Shown here in pieces: positions 30,045 through 39,653 of a stretch of 64,000 nt of DNA. Source of the stretch: Orientallactaga sibirica. Taxonomy: Eukaryota; Chordata; Mammalia; Rodentia; Dipodidae. A program made the translations under genes and the position numbers. The stretch spans positions 1,619,001 through 1,683,000 of the forward strand of contig JAEOAD010002232.1 of the NCBI GenBank assembly GCA_036365145.1, written 5' to 3'. The notes beneath the pieces are model-generated. The model had not been told where the DNA came from. It was given only the letters and a program-made list of their open reading frames with translations, and searched no databases. How positions within the stretch are numbered: position 1 is the stretch's first letter; each line of letters opens with the position of its first letter.

Positions 30045-30892
30045 TTCTGCTGCTGGCCTCCAATAGATTTATAACTATTAACACATTGTAAATTGTACTC
30101 AGTCCAATTTTCAAAGGTCCCCTTTCCAAGGTCCCCACAGTATTTACCAACTTAAGATAGTTCTAAAGTCCCAAGTCTCATCTGAGATTTAAGATTGTCT
30201 CTTAGCTGAAATCCTGTAAAATCAAACAAGTTAAATACTTTCAACATATAAAGACACAGAGTAAACATTTTCAACTGGTATAAAGCATAGCAAGGAGAGA
30301 CTAAAAAACAATGCAAATTCAACCACCATCAGCAATTATCAAACTTCTGGAGTTCAAGTTCAATATAACCAGAGACTGACAGTCTCCAAATTTTCCAATT
30401 CCTCCCCTCCAGGTGGGCAAAGTAGCCAGGGAAAACTTCCATCCTAGGCCAACAGTGCACTCTATGGTAGCCCTTGCACAGTCCTAGTATATCCAAAAAT
30501 CTTCAGGTCTCCTGCAAACCACGGCCCATCTTCCAAAGTTTCTTTCAGCCTATCAGGGCATCATGCCCTACCTCATGCTGCATCTCAGCCATGGCTCCCG
30601 GAACCATGTGCAATTCATGACCACTCCACGCATTTTTCATGCTTCCAAAATTAATACCAGGTGTGCAGGACCCAGCCATATTTTTAAGTCAGGGACAAAA
30701 TAAATCATAAGCTTGAAAAGCAGGTTGCTTTTTCCAATCAACTCTTTCCAAAAGAGTTTGCATTTCTAACAGTCTTTCTTCAGGCATCTTCTCCATTGTT
30801 TTAATGTAAAGAAGTTGGGCCATCTTCCTTAAGATTGCTAATGTGTTGACAATAGCAACTTCAGTAACCTAAAACCAGTCTCAGTGCCTCTA

Positions 30893-31054
30893 TTTTTTTT
30901 TTTTTTTTTTGGTTTTTCGAGGTAGGGTCTTACTCTGGCTCAGGCTGACCTGGAATTCACTATGTAGTCTCAGGGTGGCCTCGAACTCTCAGTGTTCCTC
31001 TTGTCTCTGCCTCCTGAGTGCTGGGATTAAAGGCGTGCACCACCACACCCAGCT
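30893..31054 (-). mobile_element. B1 SINE inside MaLR internal region, unit 1
   Basis: Poly(T), GGTTTTTCGAGGTAGGGTC to CACCACACCCAGCT. GAGTGCCTCTA-type sequence borders it on both sides (CAGTGCCTCTA / GAGTGCCTCTA). Confidence 0.93.
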
Positions 31055-31453
31055 GAGTGCCTCTAATTTTAACTTGCTTGAGGTTTTCCAACTTAAAATC
31101 TTAAATCTCTCAGTCCAGTATCTTTAGCCAAGCACATCAGTCCATTACAAATTTAACCATGATCCAACTCTCTAGACCTGCGCAGCAAAACACAGCCATC
31201 CCTTATAGCTCAGTTCAAACAGAGTCCTCTGCAGTCTTTTCCTTCCCCTTATAAAGCTCATAAGCCAAGCTTGAAGTTGAATACTGTCTGCACTTAGCAT
31301 TCTCAAACTCTCATCAGAATAGTCCATAATACTTTGCCTACCACTCCAGAAAGCATCTTCAGTTGCAAGTACTGAGTCCTCCAAAACAAAGGTTCCAAAA
31401 GACCAACATCCATATGGTCAGGTTCATTTCACCCCACTCCTGATACCAACTGC

Positions 31454-31682
31454 TGTGGCAGACAGCTTCAGGTTCGCTGAGATGAACTTCCAGACCAGGC
31501 ACAGTTATGAAGGAAGGGATTTATTGAAGCTTATAGATCCAGGGAAGTTCCATAATGGCAGAAGAAGCTGGCCTGATTTAACAGGAACAAACACATACAA
31601 AAAGAAGCCTCAAGCCAAAAACCATACAGCACAACACACTTCAGGAAATCCCACTAGGCACACATTGAATATCATTAGATTG
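31454..31682 (-). mobile_element. MaLR 5' LTR, truncated at the duplication junction
   Basis: Starts TGTGGCAGACAGCTTCAGG and stops at ATCATTAGATTG, where unit 2 begins. The full counterpart is 33577-33929. Confidence 0.92.
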
Positions 31683-31814
31683 CACTTCAGTTGTGCTTTG
31701 GAGGCGGGGCAGGTTCTAGATTAAGATAAGTTGATGTTATGAAGAATCAAGTATTGACATCTGTAAGTAGGCATTAAGAATTACATGCTTGGGCTGGAGA
31801 GATAACTTAGTGGT

Positions 31815-32163
31815 TGTGGCAGACAGCTTCAGGTTCGCTGAGATGAACTTCCAGACCAGGCACGGTTATGGAGGAAGGGATTTCTTGAAGCTTACAGATT
31901 CAGGGAAAGTTCCATAATGGCAAAAGAAGCTGGCCTGCTTTCACAGGAACTAACACAGAAAGAAGCCTCAAGCCAAAAACCACACAGCACAGCACACTTC
32001 AGGAACTCCCACTAGGCACACTTTGCATATCTTTAGATTGAAATCTCAAACCCTCTACCACACCTTAAGATCCACCCCATGACATTGCCTCCAGCTAGAT
32101 GGCTGCAGATCTAAACTAATAAAGCACTGAATATATTGTGGGCCATCTATCCAAACTACCACA
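31815..32163 (-). mobile_element. MaLR LTR copy (3' LTR in unit 2)
   Basis: Duplicate of 29696-30044 with essentially no difference visible. Confidence 0.92.
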
Positions 32164-33010
32164 TTCTGCTGCTGGCCTCCAATAGATTTATAACTATTAA
32201 CACATTGTAAATTGTACTCAGTCCAATTTTCAAAGGTCCCTTTCCAAGGTCCCCACAGTATTTACCAACTTAAGATAGTTCTAAAGTCCCAAGTCTCATC
32301 TGAGATTTAAGATTGTCTCTTAGCTGAAATCCTGTAAAATCAAACAAGTTAAATACTTTCAACATATAAAGACACAGAGTAAACATTTTCAACTGGTATA
32401 AAGCATAGCAAGGAGAGACTAAAAAACAATGCAAATTCAACCACCATCAGCAATTATCAAACTTCTGGAGTTCAAGTTCAATATAACCAGAGACTGACAG
32501 TCTCCAAATTTTCCAATTCCTCCCCTCCAGGTGGGCAAAGTAGCCAGGGAAAACTTCCATCCTAGGCCAACAGTGCACTCTATGGTAGCCCTTGCACAGT
32601 CCTAGTATATCCAAAAATCTTCAGGTCTCCTGCAAACCACGGCCCATCTTCCAAAGTTTCTTTCAGCCTATCAGGGCATCATGCCCTACCTCATGCTGCA
32701 TCTCAGCCATGGCTCCCGGAACCATGTGCAATTCATGACCACTCCACACATTTTTCATGCTTCCAAAATTAATACCAGGTGTGCAGGACCCAGCCATATT
32801 TTTAAGTCAGGGACAAAATAAATCATAAGCTTGAAAAGCAGGTTGCTTTTCCAATCAACTCTTTCCAAAAGAGTTTGCATTTCTAACAGTCTTTCTTCAG
32901 GCATCTTCTCCATTGTTTTAATGTAAAGAAGTTGGGCCATCTTCCTTAAGATTGCTAATGTGTTGACAATAGCAACTTCAGTAACCTAAAACCAGTCTCA
33001 GTGCCTCTAT

Positions 33011-33178
33011 TTTTTTTTTTTTTTTTTTTTTTTTGGTTTTTCGAGGTAGGGTCTCACTCTGGCTCAGGCTGACCTGGAATTCACTATGTAGTCTCAGGGT
33101 GGCCTCGAACTCTCAGTGTTCCTCTTGTCTCTGCCTCCTGAGTGCTGGGATTAAAGGCGTGCACCACCACACCCAGCT
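33011..33178 (-). mobile_element. B1 SINE inside MaLR internal region, unit 2
   Basis: Same insertion as 30893-31054 carried along by the tandem duplication; the poly(T) tail is longer here. Confidence 0.94.
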
Positions 33179-33576
33179 GAGTGCCTCTAATTTTAACTTG
33201 CTTGAGGTTTTCCAACTTAAAATCTTAAATCTCTCAGTCCAGTATCTTTAGCCAAGCACATCAGTCCATTACAAATTTAACCATGATCCAACTCTCTAGA
33301 CCTGCGCAGCAAAACACAGCCATCCCTTATAGCTCAGTTCAAACAGAGTCCTCTGCAGTCTTTCCTTCCCCTTATAAAGCTCATAAGCCAAGCTTGAAGT
33401 TGAATACTGTCTGCACTTAGCATTCTCAAACTCTCATCAGAATAGTCCATAATACTTTGCCTACCACTCCAGAAGGCATCTTCAGTTGCAAGTACTGAGT
33501 CCTCCAAAACAAAGGTTCCAAAAGACCAACATCCATATGGTCAGGTTCATTTCACCCCACTCCTGATACCAACTGC

Positions 33577-33929
33577 TGTGGCAGACAGCTTCAGGTTCGC
33601 TGAGATGAACTTCCAGACCAGGCACAGTTATGAAGGAAGGGATTTATTGAAGCTTATAGATCCAGGGGAAGTTCCATAATGGCAGAAGAAGCTGGCCTGA
33701 TTTAACAGGAACAAACACATACAAAAAGAAGCCTCAAGCCAAAAACCATACAGCACAACACACTTCAGGAAATCCCACTAGGCACACATTGAATATCATT
33801 AGATTGAAATCTCAAACCCACCACCACACCTTAGGACCCGCCCTGTGACATTGCCTTGAGCCAGGTGGCTGTAGATGAAAACTAATAAAACACTGAATAT
33901 ATTGGGGGACATCTGTTCAAACTACCACA
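33577..33929 (-). mobile_element. MaLR 5' LTR, intact
   Basis: A 353-bp LTR, complement TGTGGCAG ... ACTACCACA. It differs from the 3' LTR at many more sites (for example TTTATTGAAGCTTATAG versus TTTCTTGAAGCTTACAG) than the two duplication units differ from each other. The provirus is therefore clearly older than the duplication. Confidence 0.9.
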
Positions 33930-34082
33930 GTAGTTAAGGTACATGCTTGCACAGCCAATTTTCTAGGTTCTACGTAAGCCAGATATACATGCTGGCACAT
34001 ATGTCTGGAGTTTATTAGTAGTGGCTAAAGGCCCTGGATCACCCATTCTCTCTCTCTTTTCATCTCTAATAAATAAATGAAA
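33930..34082 (+). mobile_element. DIP-type SINE body, plus strand (part 2)
   Basis: GTAGTTAAGGTACATGCTTG to CTAATAAATAAATGAAAAT, continuing the head at 29672. Confidence 0.9.
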
Positions 34083-34087
34083 ATAAA

Positions 34088-34240
34088 TCTTTTTTTTTTT
34101 TTGAGGTAGGGTCTCACTCTAGCTCAGGCTGACCTGGAATTCACTATCTTGTCTTAGGGTGGCCTCAAACTCATGGTGATCCTCCTACCTCTGCCTTCCA
34201 AGTGCTGGGATTAAAGGAGTGTGCCACCACACCCAACTTA
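34088..34240 (-). mobile_element. B1 SINE, minus strand
   Basis: Poly(T), GAGGTAGGGTCTCACTCTAG to ACCACACCCAACT. AAAATAAATCTTTTTTT is present on both sides. Confidence 0.93.
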
Positions 34241-34269
34241 AAAATAAATCTTTTTTTAAAAAAAGAATT

Positions 34270-34511
34270 GGGGCTGGAGAGATGGCTTAGTGGTTAAGGC
34301 ACCTGCCTCCTAAGCCTAAGAATGCCAGTTCCAATCTCCAGGTCCCACGTTTAGCCAGATGCAAAGTGATGCAAGGGGGCAATGCCACACTTGACCACAA
34401 GGGGGTGCATGCATCTGGATTTTATTTGCAGCAGCTGAGAGTCTGCTGCCACACCCATCTCTATCTGTCTTCCTCTCCCTCTCTCTCTCTGTCTCGCTCC
34501 AAAAAAAAGAA
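34270..34511 (+). mobile_element. DIP-type SINE, long variant, plus strand
   Basis: GGGGCTGGAGAGATGGCTTA, CACAAGGGGGTGCATGCATC, TC tail, CCAAAAAAAAG. AAAGAATTG precedes and AAAGAATTGAATG follows. Confidence 0.94.
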
Positions 34512-34605
34512 AAAAAACCAAAGAATTGAATGCTACACCTGCCATTTGTTAATTTTCAACCAAATTTGTCATGGTAAAATGAAAGTCACACAGTAGTTGC
34601 CTTTT

Positions 34606-34840
34606 GGGGGGGGGAGAGAGACAGAGAGAAAGAGAGAGGGGGGAGGGACAGATAATGGACACGCCAGCAACCTCTCAGCCACTGTGAACAAACTACAGAT
34701 GCTTGCACCCCCTTGTGGGCAAGTGAGGCATTGCACCCTTGTGTCACTTTGCATCTGGCTAAATGTGGGACCTGGAGATTGGAACCCGGTTCTTAGGCTT
34801 AGCAGGCAGGGGCCTTAACCGCTAAGCCATCTCTCCAGCC
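34606..34840 (-). mobile_element. DIP-type SINE, long variant, minus strand
   Basis: G/GA tract, body with CCCCCTTGTGGGCAAGTGAG, head GCTAAGCCATCTCTCCAGCC. A perfect 15-bp target duplication CAGTAGTTGCCTTTT lies at 34591-34605 and 34841-34855. Confidence 0.96.
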
Positions 34841-35059
34841 CAGTAGTTGCCTTTTATCCATAGTTTCACTTTATACAGTTTCATCTGCATGAAGTCAACT
34901 GTAGTCTGATAAAGGAAGGCTAATGTACCTCCTTCTAAGGGCTGTTTAGATCAGATGAATGAGACAGATGCCTGCAGCTACACAATGAATAGTCACTGAA
35001 AGTAATAGATCATACTTAGGTATGTAAACTATAACTTGCTTAAAAATACTTTAAAAGAT

Positions 35060-35260
35060 TTAGCTGGGTGTGGTGGCACACGCCTTTAATCCCAGCACTT
35101 GGGAGGCAGAGGTAGGAAGATTGCTGTGAGTTCAAGGACACCCTGAGACTACATAGTGAATTCCAGGTCAGCCTGAGCTAGAGTGGATTCTACCTCAAAA
35201 AACCAAAAAAAAAAAACCCACCAAAACAAAACAAAACAAAACAAAAAAACACACAAAAAC
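35060..35260 (+). mobile_element. B1 SINE, plus strand, with A-rich tail
   Basis: TAGCTGGGTGTGGTGGCACA to TCTACCTCAAAAAACC, then AAAAC repeats. ACTTTAAAAGATTT recurs before and after, with the L1 starting immediately downstream. Confidence 0.93.
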
Positions 35261-35276
35261 AAACTTTAAAAGATTT

Positions 35277-36463
35277 GGACTTGCAGTTAAGATGGCGGCA
35301 TAGGAAACACTCCAAAGCAGCCTAGGGGAGAAAAAGCAAAAGAAAAAAGAAAAAAAAAGAAAAAGAAAAAATCCAAACACAAGCAAAATTCACTCTTGCA
35401 CTAAAAAGGGAAAGTATATAAAAGAAATATGTCAACTGCAGCAGAGAAGTAGGAGAGATCCAGAGTCAGAGCATCTAGAGCCCACAGAAGCAGGCACAAG
35501 TAGCTCCAGCAGCTGTGGCACCAGCTCCCCATAGCCACAACTACCAGGCTTGGCCTGAGCTACAGGAAGAGCTACTCACACCGGCCTCCTCTCAAACTGA
35601 AGAAATGAGGAGAGAGGATGGCAGGGACCAGTGGAAGGGCTTGTGAGGAAGAGGATCATAAGGACCAGTAGCAGAACTTCAGCCACCATCCATAGACTCC
35701 CCTTCCCCCACTGCCAGCGCCAGCAAGCACCCAGCACAGGTGATCAGAGCAGTGACACACAGACCCAGCCAGCCTACCTGAGCCCACAATACAGCAAAGA
35801 GTGACCCAAGTGGCCTGCAGCATAGCTGAGACCAAAGCCATCCCAAAAGGTAACTGGGATTACACCAGGTCAGTACCCACCAAATAAGCCTGATATATAG
35901 GCTTACACTGGAAGTGCTAATTGCACCGTCCATGTCAGGGCAAATGGATGGCTGGATTTGCCATTCTTAAATAAGCTATATTTTGGGCTTGCCTTTTGTT
36001 GCTTCCTGATTTATACGGCCTTTGTCTCTTCTTCTGTTGTTCATTGGGGAAGGTTCTCACTCCATCACAAGCTGACCATGGGACCCTCTACAGAACTCTC
36101 AGCCTCCCAGTTGACAGGATTCAGGCTGTGGGGCAACACACATCCTTAGGGACTGTGACTTTGTTAAAGGATTTGTCATAATACCCACCCTTGCATAAAT
36201 ACTCTGTGCTATTTTCATTGAATGTGTATATTGTTTAATTAAATTTTAGAATTTGGCTGTATTTTGTTCCACCCAGCCTACTAGAATACTCTCACAGCAG
36301 GGAAACCCAACACCTATGGTTACTTTTGTGGTTACTCTGAGAGTCTTAAGAGTCAAATCTAGCAACTTAAGCTCCTACCCTGAAGATATATAAAATCAGA
36401 CTGATTGATACATCTAATAATACTACAGATAATTAGAAAATCCAAGCATTAAATTACACCAAG
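35277..36463 (+). promoter_or_regulatory. L1 copy 1 5'UTR with YY1-like box near its start
   Basis: AAGATGGCGGC at 35289-35299 fits a YY1 core and sits about 13 bases from the L1 start, the position of the YY1 site that sets transcription start in human L1. The remainder is non-coding, with exchanges around the AGCAGGCACAAGTAGCTCC region. Confidence 0.6.
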
Positions 36464-37430
36464 ATGCAAAAACCTCTACATTATAATACAGGAAACACAA
36501 AAATCACGACAATATAAATCCACCAAGAAGTATTAATGTATCATAAATGACGTCCAGTGAGACTGATTTAGAGGAAATGCCTGAGAAAGATTTCAAAAGA
36601 ATGAGTATAAATATGTTCATACAAATATGTTCCTGTGTCACTGATGACACAGGAAACCAATTTAATGAAATAGGGAGGTCAATCAAGATATGAATAAGTA
36701 AATAGAAATAATAAAGAAAAACCAGTCAGAAATATTAGCAATGAAAAACACAGGTGAAATAAAAATCTCTGTAGAAAACCTCACCAGCAGAATGGGTGAA
36801 GGAGAGAACAGAATATCTAAACTAGAAGACCAGGTGGCAGATCTAATATAGTCCAAAAAAGAGAAAGACAAACTAATAAGAAGATATAAATAGGAATTTC
36901 AAGATATTTGGGACACTATGAAAAGATCAAACATAAGACTTCAGGGCATAGTAGGAAAAAAATTTCACCTTTGGCACAGTAGGTGTTTTCAACAAAATCA
37001 CAGAAGAAAACTTTCCCTAAATTGGGAAAGAGATACTAATGCAGATACAAGAAGCCTTTAGACCACCAAACAGACAAAACCTAGAAAGAACCTCTCCTCA
37101 TCATATTATAATTAAACTACCAAACACACAAACCAAAGAAAAGATATTGAAAGCAGTTAGAGAAAAAGCAAGTCACATACAAGGGCAAGCCCATCAGCAT
37201 CACAGCAGATTATGCAACACAAACTTTAAAAGCCAGAACAGTTTAGAATGATGTATTCCAAGTTTTGAAAGACGATAACTGTCAACCAAAGTCACTTTAT
37301 CCTACAAAGCTACCCATTCAAATAGATGAAGAAATAAGGACATTCCACAATAAAAGCAGACTAAAGGAATATTTGAAGTCAAAACTAGCTCTATAGAAAA
37401 TATTTGAAAGGATCCTCCATGCTGAAGAGA
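36464..37430 (+). pseudogene. L1 copy 1 ORF1 relic
   Basis: Begins ATGCAAAAACCTCTACATTA, parallel to the start of the better-preserved ORF1 at 40856. Recognisable ORF1p C-terminal segments include AFRPPNRQNLERTSPHHIII and KLPNTQTKEKILKAVREK (37039-37200). The coiled-coil stretch present in copy 2 is mostly missing here (jump near 36620-36660). ORF1p is the RNA-binding chaperone of the L1 particle; frameshifts and stops make this a relic. Confidence 0.85.
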
Positions 37431-37535
37431 AAGAAAAGCACACATATAAGGAACCTGGAAAAAACAAACCATACTCCAATTCTAGTTAATGCAAGTGAGC
37501 AAAGGTAAAACCAGAAGAACTACAAAACAAGAAAA

Positions 37536-39653
37536 ATGGCAAAAATAAATACACACCTTTCCATAATAACTCAAAGTATCAATGATGGCCTCAATGCCCC
37601 AACCAAAAGACATAGGTTTGCAGACTGGGTAAAAAAGCAGGATCCTTCAGTTTATTGCATCCAAGAAACTCACTGTTCTACAAAGGATTAGTGTGAAAGG
37701 TTAGAAAATGGTGTTTCAAGCAAATGGGCACAGAAAACAAGCAGGGGTTGCTATCCTAATATCTGACAGGGTAGACTTCAGACCAACATTAGTTAGGAAA
37801 GATAAAGAAGGTCACTTTATATTGATTAAAGGAACACTCCAACGGAAAGACATTACAATCCTAAACATATATGCAACTAACATGGGAGCTCCCAATTTCA
37901 TCAAACAAATGCTTTTATAACTAAGGTCACAGATAACATCAAACATAGTTGTAGTGGGTGAATTCAACAATCCACTCTCATCAATTGACAGGTTATCTCA
38001 ACAAAAAATAAACAGATGCATCTGGATTAAATGAAGTCATAGAACAAATGGACCTAACAGATATTATAAAGGATATTTCATCCAAATGCTGCAGAATACA
38101 CATTCTTTTCAGCAGCACATGGAAGATTCTCTAAAATAGACCATATATTAGGAAACAAAGCAAAGCTTAACCAATACAGGAAAATTGAAATAATTCCTTG
38201 CACTCTATCTGATCACAATGTGGTATAACTACAAATCAATAGGAAGAAAAGCTATAGAATACACAAAATCATGGAAACTAAACAATACACAACTAAATGA
38301 TGAATTGTTCAATGAAGAAATCAAGAAGGAAATCAAAAGTTCATAGAACAAATGATAATGAGAACACAACATACCAAAACCTTTGGAACACAATGAAGGC
38401 ATTCCTAAAAGGGAAATTTAAAGCTTTAACTGCCTATATTAAAAATTACAAAGGTCAGAAGTAAACAACTTCACCTTAAGGCCTTAGAAAAAGAACAAGG
38501 GAAATCGAAAATCAGTAGATGGGAAGAAATAATAAAGATCAGGGCAGAAATTAATGAAATAGAAACCACAAACCATTCCAAAGAATCAATAACACAAAGA
38601 ATTGGTTCTTTGAAAGGATAAACAAGATTGATAAACCCTTAGCAAATCTGACCAAAAGAAAGAGAGAAGAGACACAAATTAATAAAATCAGAGATGAAAA
38701 AGGCACCATTACAACAGATACCAGAGAAATTTAAAAAAATCATAGGGACATAATATAAGAATATATGCCTCACTAAGTTTCAAAATCTGAAAGAAATGGA
38801 TGATTTCCTTGATTTATATGACCTACCAAAATTAAATCAAGATGAGATTAACTACATAAATAGACCTATAACAAGTATGGAGATCCAAACAGTTATAAAA
38901 AAATCTCCCAACTATAAAAAGTGCAGGACCATATTGATTAACTGGTGAATCTTACGAGACCTTCATGGAAGAACTAACACCAATGCTTCTCAAGCTTTTC
39001 CATAACATAGAAAAGGAAGGTATCATACCAAACTCCTTATATGAAGCCAGAATCACCCTGTTATGATAACCAGACAAAGAACAAAAAAAGAAAATTACAG
39101 ATTATGTTCTCCCTCATTAACATAGATGCAAAAATTCTTAACAAAATATTGGGAAACAGAATACAAGAATATATTAGGAAGATCACTCACCCCTACCTAA
39201 TCACATGATCACCTCATTAGATACATAAAAAGCATTTGACAAAATCCAACATCCCTTCATGATAAAAGTCCTACAGAGACTGGGAATAGAAGGAACATAT
39301 CTCAACATAATAAAGACTACTTACCACAAATGTACAGCCAACATACTAAATGGACAAAAACTTCCAGCTTTTCCACTAAAATCAGGCACAAGACAAGGGT
39401 GTCCACTGTCCCCACTTTTATTATTTATTTATTTATTTATTGGTTTTTTGAGGTTGGGTCTCACTCTGGCCCAGGCTGACCTGGAATTAACTATGTAGTC
39501 TCAGGGTAGCCTCAAACTTATGGCGATCCTTCTACCTCGGCCTCCCAAGTGCCGGGATTAAAGGCGTGTGCCACCACACCCTGCTCACTGTTATTTAATA
39601 TAGTATTGGAGGTCTTAGCAATAAGGCAAGAGACACACATAAAAGAGATACAG
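37536..39653 (+). pseudogene. L1 copy 1 ORF2 relic, N-terminal part (endonuclease and start of RT)
   Basis: Starts ATGGCAAAAATAAATACAC after ORF1. Recognisable are the endonuclease segment with IQETHCSTKD at about 37664-37690, GVAILISDRVDF at 37744, the SDHN catalytic motif at about 38207-38220, and the reverse-transcriptase segment [10 protein letters not shown] at about 39391-39420. ORF2p supplies nicking and reverse transcription. Many in-frame stops and frameshifts occur. A B1 (39421-39584) splits the RT, and L1 copy 2 interrupts after KEIQ at 39653. Confidence 0.9.
39421..39584 (-). mobile_element. B1 SINE inside L1 ORF2
   Basis: (TTTA)n tail, GGTTTTTTGAGGTTGGGTC to CACCACACCCTGCT. CACTTTTATT before and CACTGTTATT after are the target duplication. 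Confidence 0.93.

Larger units (their letters stand above)
29563..31682. repeat. Tandem duplication, unit 1
   Basis: A 2,120-bp unit starting CACTTCAGTTGTGCTTTGGA that is repeated head-to-tail at 31683-33806. It includes 110 bp of genomic flank, the start of a DIP SINE and most of a minus-strand MaLR provirus with an embedded B1. It ends inside the 5' LTR at ATCATTAGATTG. Confidence 0.96.
31683..33806. repeat. Tandem duplication, unit 2
   Basis: A 2,124-bp copy of unit 1. By eye the two differ by about three substitutions (for example GTCTTACT/GTCTCACT, CACGCATT/CACACATT, AGAAAGC/AGAAGGC) and a handful of one-base homopolymer indels plus poly(T) length, so they are over 99.5% identical. The unit 1/unit 2 junction (ATTAGATTG|CACTTCAG) shows no microhomology. 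Confidence 0.96.
29696..33929 (-). mobile_element. MaLR/ERVL-type provirus, minus strand, internally duplicated
   Basis: LTRs of family J1 (kin of 7812-8193) bracket non-coding internal sequence. Read on the minus strand, the 5' LTR is 33577-33929, the internal part 33576-32164, and a 3' LTR 32163-31815. The tandem duplication then adds a 5'-truncated LTR (31682-31454), internal part (31453-30045) and final 3' LTR (30044-29696). The outer target duplication is GTGGT (29691-29695) and GTAGT (33930-33934). Five bases inside the 5' LTR is a primer-binding site resembling tRNA-Leu (complement of 33555-33571), as expected for ERVL relatives. The internal region is only about 1.2 kb without its B1; the longest frames (about 61-70 codons, for example the complement of 31172-31384) are fragments. 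It is a non-autonomous element. Confidence 0.88.

Noticed and set aside
30909..33251. Identical 72-codon frames at 30909 and 33033
   Set aside because: They are the same B1 insertion copied by the tandem duplication.
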